From NCBI GenBank assembly GCA_016234745.1, contig JACRAR010000074.1, forward strand, positions 186,001-250,000: DNA of 64,000 bases, read 5' to 3'. The notes under the pieces are model-generated. The model made no database searches and was not told the DNA's origin. It saw only the letters and a list, made by a program, of their open reading frames with translations. Below, in pieces: positions 1 to 7,254 of the stretch (positions are counted from its first letter, which is position 1; each line of letters begins with the position of its first letter). The translations under genes and the position numbers were made by a program. This DNA is from Betaproteobacteria bacterium (GTDB lineage Bacteria > Pseudomonadota > Gammaproteobacteria > Burkholderiales > Rhodocyclaceae).

Positions 1-396
1 GTCAGCGTACTGCTCCTGGCTGGCTCCTTCGGTCTGTTCGAACTGGCGCTCTATCGGGGGCAGTCGCTGGCTGAAGCGCGGACCATCGCTGCCAACGTCT
101 TTGTGCTGGTCGAAACTTCCTACCTGTTCAATTGCCGATCGCTTGTGCGTCCATTCTGGACGATGCATCTGTTTTCCAATCCGTGGGTATGGGTCGGCAG
201 TGGCGCGATGCTGGCGTTGCAGATGATCTTCACTTACATGCCGGCTTTCAATCGTGTTTTCCAGACCGCGCCCATCGGCATTTCCGACTGGTGCGCGATC
301 GTCGCCATTGCCGCACTGTGCGCAGCGATCGTCGAGATGGAAAAATGGTGGCATTCGTCCCGGGCCGGTAGACAAATTAAAGTCGGAACATCGTGA
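1..396 (+). CDS. C-terminal part of a cation-transporting P-type ATPase (5' end outside window)
   Basis: The reading frame is open from the first base and ends at a TGA, giving about 131 residues. The sequence matches the last membrane segments of the P2-type cation ATPases: a helix with FGLFELAL, then EARTIAANVFVLVE, a segment with the pattern SYLFNCRSL, and two further hydrophobic helices before a short basic tail. In this family these helices form the C-terminal half of the ion path (Cation_ATPase_C domain). The nucleotide-binding and phosphorylation domains lie upstream of the window, so the ion cannot be named. The next gene is 91 bp downstream on the same strand. Confidence 0.85.
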   Translation, partial: VSVLLLAGSFGLFELALYRGQSLAEARTIAANVFVLVETSYLFNCRSLVRPFWTMHLFSNPWVWVGSGAMLALQMIFTYMPAFNRVFQTAPIGISDWCAIVAIAALCAAIVEMEKWWHSSRAGRQIKVGTS

Positions 397-487
397 TGCG
401 GGTATGGGCCTGCGGCGCCTCCGTGAGGTGGCAGGGATGAAATGTTAAAGTAGCTACCTTGAGTACAGTTTGCTGGAGCAATGAACC

Positions 488-1009
488 ATGAACCAATTCG
501 TTAAATCACTGGAGTCCCTGATTTTTGCCAGCCGATGGCTTCAGGCTCCTCTCTATCTTGGCTTGATTGTCGCCCAAGGCGTCTATGTGTATCAGTTCAT
601 GCTGGAGCTGATCCATTTGGTGACCAAGATCGGCAGCCTCGGCGAAACCGAAATCATGCTGATCGTGCTGGGGCTGATCGATGTCGTGATGATCGCGAAT
701 CTCCTGATCATGGTCATCGTCGGCGGCTACGAAACCTTTGTCTCCCGCCTTGATCTGGAAAACCATCCCGATCAGCCGGAATGGCTCTCGCACGTCAATG
801 CGAGCGTACTCAAGGTCAAGCTGGCCATGGCGCTGATCGGCATCTCCTCCATCGATCTGTTGCGAACATTCATCAACGCGGGACAACTGGAGGACCGGGT
901 CATATTCTGGCGCGTCACCATTCATGTCACGTTCCTTATTTCGGCGCTGGCGCTGGCCTATACCGACAAGGTCATGATGAGCGCTACGGCCATGCAAGGC
1001 AAACATTGA
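488..1009 (+). CDS. YqhA-family (UPF0114) inner membrane protein
   Basis: A 173-residue protein with four predicted hydrophobic helices (about residues 14-36, 50-78, 108-130 and 140-160). It is recognised as the UPF0114/YqhA family by the start [19 protein letters not shown] and the internal segment [20 protein letters not shown], both typical of the family. Length agrees with E. coli YqhA (about 164). Function is not established; the protein is a small integral membrane protein. It may share a transcript with the upstream ATPase, but the 91-bp gap leaves that open. Confidence 0.9.
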   Translation: MNQFVKSLESLIFASRWLQAPLYLGLIVAQGVYVYQFMLELIHLVTKIGSLGETEIMLIVLGLIDVVMIANLLIMVIVGGYETFVSRLDLENHPDQPEWLSHVNASVLKVKLAMALIGISSIDLLRTFINAGQLEDRVIFWRVTIHVTFLISALALAYTDKVMMSATAMQGKH

Positions 1010-1013
1010 GCGT

Positions 1014-1331
1014 TTGCTCGCGCAGGCTGTGCGTATCAAGGCAACATCTGCCAAGGCGGCCAAGCGCGTCGACGTGCGCACCGTGGCGCAAGCTTTTGGC
1101 GCACACCCGACGGACATCGGTACGGGCAGGGATACCAACCCGTTCTCCCTCTGGCAATTGCGCGGCGAACTCGAACGCCTGCTTCAATCGACCGGCGGCC
1201 GGTCGGCGCTGCCGACCGAACTGCCGCTCCATCCTTCGCCGGCCCAGGTGGCTGCAGTCATGTTGCACATGGCGGTGTAGTGGTTCAGCACCAACGAAAT
1301 CACCAGTGCGCTGCAACGCGAAAAACAATGA
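1014..1331 (+). pseudogene. Short degenerate ORF, possible gene remnant with in-frame stop
   Basis: An 88-codon frame from a TTG at 1014 runs to a TAG at 1278-1280. Reading through that TAG the same frame continues for 16 codons (WFSTNEITSALQREKQ) to a TGA at 1329-1331, which looks like plausible protein. There is no convincing ribosome binding site and the frame begins 5 bp after the yqhA stop codon. I do not recognise the family. It could be the decayed 3' part of a gene, a short real protein, or chance coding. Confidence 0.3.
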
Positions 1332-1367
1332 AGATTCCTTGTTCAAATTATCAAAAGGCGGGGTTAA

Positions 1368-2270
1368 GTGGCTAAGGCGGTCTTAACTACAAAGATCGGG
1401 TCCGTCTATGACGATCTGCCTGAAGAACGTTATCACTTTCCTCGCACGTATCTTCGACAAGCCCAAGCTGCTTTGGGAGATTGGATTATCTATTACGAAC
1501 CACGACGTATCAGCAGCGATCCCGGAAGTCGAGGTGGACGACAAGTATATTTTGCCGCGGCTCGTCTGACACAAATTCAGCCGGATCAGAACCGGCCAGG
1601 CTATTACTACGCATTCGTAGCTGATTACTTGGATTTTGACAGGCCGGTACCCTTCAAGGAAGGCGAACATTATTACGAGAGCAAGCTGCGACGAGACGAT
1701 GGGGAAACTAGCAAAGGCGCATTTGGACGGGCAGTCAGATCCATCAGCGATAATGAATACGATCAGATCCTGAAAGCGGGGTTCGCTCGTATTCTTTCAA
1801 CAGAAGCGAAATCCGATGGTGAGGTGACGCAGGACGTTGTTGAAGAATTGACGGCTACTTACGAACGACCAATCATCAAACAAGTAATCGCTCGTCCCTT
1901 TCGAGATGCTGCGTTCGCCTGCGCAGTGAAGACGGCGTATGACAATACCTGCGCCATTACAGGCCTCAAGATCATCAACGGGGGTGGACGTTCTGAAGCG
2001 CAGGCGGCACATATTCAACCAGTTGCGTCCTCTGGTCCCGATTCAGTACGCAACGGCCTCGCACTATGCGGAACGGTGCATTGGATGTTTGATCGGGGCT
2101 TGGTGTCCATCGATGATGATTACCGTATTCTTATAGCCAAGGATCGGATACCGGAGCCTGTAGGGCGATTGATTAATCTTGATGGGCGATTACGACTACC
2201 AGAACGAATGGAGTTGCGGCCACATCAGCAGTTCTTGAAATTTCACAGGGAGTCAGTCTTCAAAGGCTGA
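1368..2270 (+). CDS. HNH endonuclease with N-terminal PUA/EVE-like domain
   Basis: A 300-residue protein. The C-terminal part carries an HNH_2-type nuclease motif: CAITG near residue 196, then EAQAAHIQP with H215, NGLAL with N229, and HWMFDRG with H238. The N-terminal ~100 residues (RYHFP, DWIIYYEPRR, RQVYFAAARL, YYAFVADYLDFDRPVPF) look like a compact beta-rich domain of the kind that precedes HNH nucleases in modification-dependent restriction enzymes; that comparison is inference. No methyltransferase or second restriction subunit is next to it, so it is either a solitary type IV-like nuclease or a housekeeping nuclease. A toxin-antitoxin pair follows on the other strand, which fits an accessory locus. 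Confidence 0.75.
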   Translation: MAKAVLTTKIGSVYDDLPEERYHFPRTYLRQAQAALGDWIIYYEPRRISSDPGSRGGRQVYFAAARLTQIQPDQNRPGYYYAFVADYLDFDRPVPFKEGEHYYESKLRRDDGETSKGAFGRAVRSISDNEYDQILKAGFARILSTEAKSDGEVTQDVVEELTATYERPIIKQVIARPFRDAAFACAVKTAYDNTCAITGLKIINGGGRSEAQAAHIQPVASSGPDSVRNGLALCGTVHWMFDRGLVSIDDDYRILIAKDRIPEPVGRLINLDGRLRLPERMELRPHQQFLKFHRESVFKG

Positions 2271-2353
2271 CTGCAGAAGCAAAACGGTGGGGGCGCACCA
2301 AAAAGTCGGTGGAAAAGAGACTGGGTTCGAGTAGTTTCCTACTGTACTGCCCG

Positions 2354-2539
2354 TTACGGGGTTGGAATCTCCAAATCCTTGCAGATTTTGCGCGCAAGGA
2401 AATCGTTAATTTCCCGATGGCGTGGCATGGTAGTCGCCTTTCCTGCTACACGATTCACATAAACCGAATGGCTGCCACCCTCACGCAATAACTCACAACC
2501 CAATCGCTCCAGGTGACGGATCAGATCGAGCCGCTTCAT
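2354..2539 (-). CDS. hicA: HicA-family toxin (mRNA interferase)
   Basis: A 61-residue protein with the HicA signature: MKRLDLIRHLERLGCELLRE followed by GGSHSVYVN, where the histidine in GGSH is the catalytic residue of the dsRBD-like HicA fold, and a C-terminal IPRH-type segment (MPRHREIND). HicA toxins cleave mRNA independently of ribosomes or bind RNA, and are neutralised by HicB. The ATG overlaps the stop of the upstream hicB by 4 bp (ATGA), so the two are translationally coupled. Gene order is antitoxin first. Confidence 0.88.
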   Translation of the reverse strand: MKRLDLIRHLERLGCELLREGGSHSVYVNRVAGKATTMPRHREINDFLARKICKDLEIPTP

Positions 2540-2754
2540 GCGGCATGGAGATCGAGGAGTTCGCGGATGATGTGTTTGCCGGTCAAGGATTCCTCGGCCA
2601 GGGTGCGATTGGCTTCGAGCACCAGTTGCACTGCCTCGGCAAGATTGCTGCGCGCTTCATCCAGCGTTTCGCCCTGCGTGTTGGCGCCGGGTATTTCCTC
2701 GACAAAGGCGATGTAGCCCTCGGCAACCTGTTCGAAAACTGCGGTGAATTGCAT
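2536..2754 (-). CDS. hicB: HicB-family antitoxin, short form
   Basis: A 72-residue protein matching the RNase H-like core of HicB: FTAVFEQVAEGYIAFVEEIPGANTQG pattern (here noted only in part), then GETLDEARSNLAEAVQLVLE. It lacks the C-terminal ribbon-helix-helix or HTH DNA-binding domain found in longer HicB proteins, and ends shortly after the core (RELLDLHAA). It precedes hicA with a 4-bp overlap. In the family HicB blocks the HicA active site; autoregulation normally needs the missing domain, so here repression of the operon, if any, must work another way. Confidence 0.88.
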   Translation of the reverse strand: MQFTAVFEQVAEGYIAFVEEIPGANTQGETLDEARSNLAEAVQLVLEANRTLAEESLTGKHIIRELLDLHAA

Positions 2755-2788
2755 GGTCTGCTCCTTCTTGGCAGAGTAGTGTGGAGTG

Positions 2789-2819
2789 AGTATATGTCAA
2801 ACAGCGCCTTATTTCTCAA
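2789..2819 (-). promoter_or_regulatory. Candidate hicBA promoter
   Basis: On the minus strand upstream of hicB there is a perfect TTGACA (2795-2800) directly followed by TATACT (2789-2794), and further upstream TTGAGA (2814-2819). TTGAGA with TATACT gives a 19-bp spacer; TTGACA alone lacks a good -10 at 17 bp. Promoter-like, but the exact elements are not settled. Confidence 0.35.
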
Positions 2820-2878
2820 GCGTTCTCTCTTGCATATCACCGGCAGATCTGGACTGGAAATTCCATTCCCCCATTTCG

Positions 2879-4234
2879 CTATTTGCTCGACACCCCCATC
2901 ACCGCATCCGGAAATGCTGTGGCAATACCGGGAAAGAAACAACAGAGGATGATGGCAAGAAACATCAGGCCGACAAAGGGCATCACGCCCCAGATCACGT
3001 CCTTGAGCGGAATGTCCGGTGCAATGTTCTTGATGACGAAAATATTGAGGCCGACCGGCGGATGGATCAGGCCCATCTCCATCACCACGGTCATCACCAC
3101 GCCGAACCAGATCAGGTCGAAACCGGCGGCCTTAAGCGGAGGCAGGATGATCGGCGCGGTCATCAGGATGATCGACACCGGCGGCAGGAAAAAACCCAAC
3201 AGCAGCACCATCAACAGGATCACGGTAAGCAGCAGCCATTTCGACAGGGCCAGGCCGACGATCCATTCCGCCGCGCTCTGCGAGATGTGCAGGTAGCTCA
3301 TGACGTACGAATAGAGCAGCGACATGCCGATGATGAACATCAGCATGGTCGATTCGCGCAGCGTCGAGGTCAGGATCGGCGCAAGCTGCTTGGGCCGCCA
3401 CAGGCCATACACCAGCGCGATCAGGACCAGCGCCAGCACCGCGCCCAGTCCTGCGGTTTCCGAGGGCGTGGCGTAGCCGCCGTAGAGCGCCACCATCACG
3501 CCAATCAGCAGGATCACGAAAGGCAGCACGCGCGGCAGCATCTCCACCTTTTCGCGCAGGCTGTAGATGTGCTGGCCGAGATAAGCCGACTTGATGCCGC
3601 CGGCGGCGTGTGTGATTTCGGCGGCACGATATTCGACGCGGTAACGCCAGGTGGCATAAAGCGAGAACAGCGCCACCAGCAGCACGCCGGGGCCGATGCC
3701 GGCGAGGAACAGGCGGCCCAGCGATTGCTCCGCGGCGACCGCGTAGAGGATCATGGTAATCGATGGCGGCAGCAGGATGCCGAGCGTGCCGCCGGCGGCG
3801 ATGATGCCGGCGGCGAAGCCGCCCGAGTAGCCACGGCTGCGCATCTCGGGGATGCCGGCGCTGCCGATCGCCGAACAGGTGGCCGGACTGGAACCGGCCA
3901 TCGCCGCAAACAGGCCGCAGGCAAACACGTTGGCGATCCCCAGTCCGCCCGGAATGCGGTGCATCCAGGCGTGCAGCGCCAGATACAGGTCGCGGCCGGC
4001 GGCGGACTTGCCGATCGCCGCGCCCTTCATGATGAACAGCGGGATCGACAGCAGGGTGATGCTGGCCAGTTCTTCATAGACATTCTGCGTTACGGTATCG
4101 AGGCTCGATGCCGGCATGAAGAAGTACATGAAGACCAGCGCCACGCCGCCCAACGAGAACGCAATCGACATACCGGAGAGCATCACCAGCAGCGTCACTC
4201 CGCCATACAACAAGCCGATGGTGAGGACGCTCAT
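2879..4234 (-). CDS. TRAP transporter large membrane subunit (DctM type)
   Basis: About 451 residues with 11-12 hydrophobic helices, typical of DctM, the subunit that carries the substrate path of TRAP transporters. Family motifs include GGVALVFMYFF near the start, GLFAAMAGSSPATCSAIGS in the first half and PPVGLNIFV near the end. The start chosen is the ATG at 4234, which overlaps the TGA of the small subunit by 4 bp; a longer frame exists but its first 33 residues lie inside the upstream gene and do not resemble DctM. It is the last gene of a four-gene run with malonyl-CoA decarboxylase at the head, which suggests uptake of malonate or a similar dicarboxylate. Confidence 0.93.
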   Translation of the reverse strand: MSVLTIGLLYGGVTLLVMLSGMSIAFSLGGVALVFMYFFMPASSLDTVTQNVYEELASITLLSIPLFIMKGAAIGKSAAGRDLYLALHAWMHRIPGGLGIANVFACGLFAAMAGSSPATCSAIGSAGIPEMRSRGYSGGFAAGIIAAGGTLGILLPPSITMILYAVAAEQSLGRLFLAGIGPGVLLVALFSLYATWRYRVEYRAAEITHAAGGIKSAYLGQHIYSLREKVEMLPRVLPFVILLIGVMVALYGGYATPSETAGLGAVLALVLIALVYGLWRPKQLAPILTSTLRESTMLMFIIGMSLLYSYVMSYLHISQSAAEWIVGLALSKWLLLTVILLMVLLLGFFLPPVSIILMTAPIILPPLKAAGFDLIWFGVVMTVVMEMGLIHPPVGLNIFVIKNIAPDIPLKDVIWGVMPFVGLMFLAIILCCFFPGIATAFPDAVMGVSSK

Positions 4235-4773
4235 GGCGCTGCTTTCAAAGCGTTGATACGCGCCAGCAGGTGCAGCAGCAACTGGATGCCGACCAGGGTC
4301 ATGCCCAGCGCCATGATCGAGTAAGGAATCCACAGCGGCGGGCCCCAGGAACTCGAGGTGGTCTGGCCCTCGACCACGGCCTCGTGCAGCAGTGTCCAGG
4401 ATTTCCAGGCGAAGAACAGGCAGAAGGCGCTGCTCGCCACATCCACCACCATCAGGCGCCAGCGATTCACCGCCGGCGGCAGGATGCCCGCCAGCGCCTC
4501 GATGCCGATGTGGCCGCGCTGCGACTGGACGTAGGCGCCGGAAAGAAAGGTGGCGCCGACCAGCAGGAACACCGCGGCCTCGTCCTGCCAGTCGGTGGCG
4601 ATCTTGAAAAAATAGCGGGCAAATACGCTGTAGGTCAGGATGCCCGCGGCAGCGAGCAACGCCAGCATGCAGGGCACCAACAGAACGCGGTTGACCAGGG
4701 CCATCGCCCGATCAAGCAGACCGGGGGCCGCCCCGTTCGCAACCGGCAGACGCGGATCGTAGCCGTGGCTCAA
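4231..4773 (-). CDS. TRAP transporter small membrane subunit (DctQ type)
   Basis: About 180 residues with four hydrophobic helices, as usual for DctQ, the scaffold that pairs with DctM. Recognisable segments are ARYFFKIATDWQDEAAVFLL and SQRGHIGIEALAGILP, the latter matching the conserved HIG(I/V)D/E loop of the family. The start is uncertain: a TTG at 4773 overlaps the dctP stop (TTGA), while an ATG at 4704 lies just before the first helix. The longer unspecified frame to 4866 would overlap dctP by about 100 bp and is unlikely. Confidence 0.88.
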   Translation of the reverse strand: MSHGYDPRLPVANGAAPGLLDRAMALVNRVLLVPCMLALLAAAGILTYSVFARYFFKIATDWQDEAAVFLLVGATFLSGAYVQSQRGHIGIEALAGILPPAVNRWRLMVVDVASSAFCLFFAWKSWTLLHEAVVEGQTTSSSWGPPLWIPYSIMALGMTLVGIQLLLHLLARINALKAAP

Positions 4774-5786
4774 AGGGTCTTCTCGGCCAGTTGCAGCAAG
4801 CGTGCGCAGTTGGGCGATTTGGCGGCATAGTCCTTCCACGCGGTATCGCGTGCCAAGGCCTGCCACTTCTTGATTGCCTTGTCGTCGAGGTCATACACCT
4901 TGGCGCCCGCCTTGAGGTAGATTTCAGCGACCTGCTTGTCGTCGACTTTCGCTTGCTCGGTGCCAAACTTTTCCATCTCGGCGCCGACTTGCAGGATCAT
5001 TTGCTGCTGATCCTTGGGCAACGCGTCGAACACACTCTTGGCCATCAGCAACGGCTCCAGCATGAACCAGTAGGCCTTGCCGCGGCCGGTGGTGAGGTGC
5101 TTGGAAACTTCCTCGAGGCGGAAGGAAATCAGGCTGGTGGACGAAGTCATGGCGGCATCGGCCGCACCGGTTTGCATCGCAGCGTAAATTTCGTTGGAGG
5201 GCAGCGACAGCACCGAAGCACCGGCAGCCTTGAGGATCATGTCCATCTCCTTGCTGCCGCCGCGCACTTTCATGCCCTTGGCATCTTCGGGATTGACCAG
5301 CGGCACCGCGCGGCTGGCTACGCCACCGGCTTGCCAGACCCAGCTGACGATGACGATGCCCTTTTCCAGGAGCACGTCGTTGATTGCCTTGCCGACCTCG
5401 GCGGTCTTCCAGGTTGCCGCCTGCTCGTAGGAGGTGACCAGCCCGGGCATCAGGCCGATATTGAGTTCCGCCACCTCGCCGCCGGCATAGGGAATCGGGT
5501 ACAGGCTCATGTCCAGCGCACCTTTCCTGAGTGCGGAAAACTGTGCGTTGGTTTTCATCAGCGATGAGCCGGGGTATATCTGGAACTTCAGCGCCCCTTT
5601 GGTGCGCGCCTCGACGTCCTGCGCAAATTTACGGCACAGGCGGTCGCGGAAATCGCCGCTATCGATGGTGCCGCCCGGAAACTGATGGGAAATCTTGAGC
5701 GGCTCTGCACCCCAGCCCTGGCGTCCGAACATCAGCAATGGCACTGCGGCAACTGAACCTGCAAGCAGACGACGACGTGTGATCAT
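4770..5786 (-). CDS. TRAP transporter periplasmic substrate-binding protein (DctP family)
   Basis: A 338-residue secreted protein. The N-terminus MITRRRLLAGSVAAVPLLM is a Tat-like signal peptide (arginine run before a hydrophobic stretch) ending near GWGAEPLK. The mature protein has the DctP features: an early KISHQFP segment, KVRGG around residue 183 with the arginine that clamps carboxylate substrates in the family, and QTGAADAAMTSS around residue 215. It delivers the ligand to the DctQM membrane complex. It sits 24 bp after the decarboxylase gene, so substrate and enzyme are probably linked. Confidence 0.93.
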   Translation of the reverse strand: MITRRRLLAGSVAAVPLLMFGRQGWGAEPLKISHQFPGGTIDSGDFRDRLCRKFAQDVEARTKGALKFQIYPGSSLMKTNAQFSALRKGALDMSLYPIPYAGGEVAELNIGLMPGLVTSYEQAATWKTAEVGKAINDVLLEKGIVIVSWVWQAGGVASRAVPLVNPEDAKGMKVRGGSKEMDMILKAAGASVLSLPSNEIYAAMQTGAADAAMTSSTSLISFRLEEVSKHLTTGRGKAYWFMLEPLLMAKSVFDALPKDQQQMILQVGAEMEKFGTEQAKVDDKQVAEIYLKAGAKVYDLDDKAIKKWQALARDTAWKDYAAKSPNCARLLQLAEKTL

Positions 5787-5810
5787 GGTATTTCCTCCTT
5801 CAGTTATTGT

Positions 5811-7133
5811 TCAACTTCTTGCCAGTCGCCGCATCGAGGCCGATGCGGCAATTCTTCCGTCATGACTGTATGACTCGACATTGTTCTCGATTTCTTCCGG
5901 ATCGTACAAGTAATTTACCATCAGGCCGAAGGACTGCTGGAAACCTTTGGCACTTGTGTCGGCCAGCCAGTTGATGCGTTCGACGCCGGCGCCATTGCCG
6001 AGATGAAAACGCGACACCGGGTCGAAAGGCAGTACCCCTTGGTGGTTCTGCTTGGCTTCCAGGAGATAGCGCGCGGCCAGTTGCTGCAAAGGATCGCGCA
6101 AGCGGCGGCACAACAGTTTGTCATCGAGCCATGCGCCGCTTTGCAATTCAGCCAGTTCCAGGTTAATTGCGGCGAGCCGGTCGGGATTGCGCTTGAGCCA
6201 TTCCGCCAGCTGCGGCAGGGGCGACAACGTGGCGAACGTCTTGAGCCGGGGGAAGTCGCGCTTGAGATCATCGATGACACGCTTGAGCAGGAAATTGCCG
6301 AAAGAAATTCCGCGCAAACCGGCCTGGGTATTCGATATCGAATAAAAGATCGCCGTATCGGCACGCCGCGCATCGAAAACCGGCGCATTCTCGTCGAGCA
6401 GCGACTGTACGTTGTCCGCCAGGCGGTTGGTCAGCGCCACTTCGACAAAAATCAGCGGCTCCATGGGCATGCGCGGATGGAAGAAGGCATAGCAGCGACG
6501 ATCCGAATCGAGGCGGTTCTTGAGATCAGCCCAGGAGCGGATTTCGTGCACCGCCTCGTAACGAATCAGTTTCTCCAGCAAGAGTGCCGGCGAATTCCAG
6601 GTAATCCGCACCAGTTCCAGAAAGCCGACATCGAACCATGCCGTCAGACGAGCTTCCAGTTCACGATCAAGCGCAGCAAGTTCCGGGTCTCGCTCAAGAA
6701 ACCCGAGCAGATCCTTGCGCAAATCAACCAGAAATTTGACGCCCTGCGGCAAGGCATTGAAATGGGTCAGAATGCGGATCCGGGCCGAACGCAGCGCGGC
6801 GCGCAGGGTGGCTTCGGCATCCCACTGCGCCGGGGTGCCGATCGCAGTCTGATAAGCGCCATGGGCACGTTCGACAGCACCGGGATCCGGGCCAAACTCA
6901 AGCGCGATCAAGCGTAGCAATTCGTGGCGGCCGCCTGCATCCAGGCGCAAGTATGTCTCTCCGAGGCGAGCCGCCCGGACGCGCGCCGTGACTTCGCCGC
7001 CATAACCCTCGGCGCACTCGCGCAATTGCTGGCGCAGTTGCACTATCTGCCTGGCTGGCAAGCCTCCGGAAACAGTGGGTCCACCCGCCATGTTGCGCAT
7101 TTGCTCAGAGCTCGCAGAATGAAAAAATTGCAC
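5811..7133 (-). CDS. Malonyl-CoA decarboxylase
   Basis: A 440-residue protein of the MCD family that converts malonyl-CoA to acetyl-CoA and CO2. Family motifs are clear: FFHPRMPMEPLIFVEVALT in the middle, FYSISNTQAGLRGISFGNFL with the conserved serine region, and FHLGNGAGVERINWLAD near the end with the conserved histidine, followed by MVNYLYD. Start is uncertain: GTG at 7133 has AGGA about 10 nt upstream, while ATG at 7100 and 7091 are alternatives. It heads an operon with a TRAP transporter. In rhizobial mat loci a decarboxylase is paired with a malonyl-CoA synthetase (MatB); no such ligase is seen here. Confidence 0.92.
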   Translation of the reverse strand: MQFFHSASSEQMRNMAGGPTVSGGLPARQIVQLRQQLRECAEGYGGEVTARVRAARLGETYLRLDAGGRHELLRLIALEFGPDPGAVERAHGAYQTAIGTPAQWDAEATLRAALRSARIRILTHFNALPQGVKFLVDLRKDLLGFLERDPELAALDRELEARLTAWFDVGFLELVRITWNSPALLLEKLIRYEAVHEIRSWADLKNRLDSDRRCYAFFHPRMPMEPLIFVEVALTNRLADNVQSLLDENAPVFDARRADTAIFYSISNTQAGLRGISFGNFLLKRVIDDLKRDFPRLKTFATLSPLPQLAEWLKRNPDRLAAINLELAELQSGAWLDDKLLCRRLRDPLQQLAARYLLEAKQNHQGVLPFDPVSRFHLGNGAGVERINWLADTSAKGFQQSFGLMVNYLYDPEEIENNVESYSHDGRIAASASMRRLARS

Positions 7134-7161
7134 CCGGGTATATCCTGATCCCAGGGTGCAA
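7128..7161. promoter_or_regulatory. Inverted repeat at the malonyl-CoA decarboxylase start
   Basis: Perfect 8-bp arms TTGCACCC (7128-7135) and GGGTGCAA (7154-7161) separated by 18 bp. It spans the GTG start and the presumed Shine-Dalgarno region of the decarboxylase gene. It could be an operator or an RNA hairpin that covers the start site; nothing in the sequence decides between these. Confidence 0.35.
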
Positions 7162-7254
7162 CATACGAAACGGGTCCTATACTGTCAAGCTTCTGCACGC
7201 TCTTTTTGAATCAAGGCGCTTATACTTGGCACTGGTTGGCATCGGTATTTTCAG

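Noticed and set aside
2786-4324. Long plus-strand ORF (512 codons) opposite dctM
   Set aside because: It is rich in Gln, His and Arg with no domain, as expected for the shadow of a high-GC membrane protein gene.
7227-7241. TTGGCAC...TGGCA resembling a sigma-54 promoter ahead of the cyclase-hemerythrin gene
   Set aside because: The distance between the GG and GC elements is one base short of the required spacing, so it should not work as a sigma-54 promoter.
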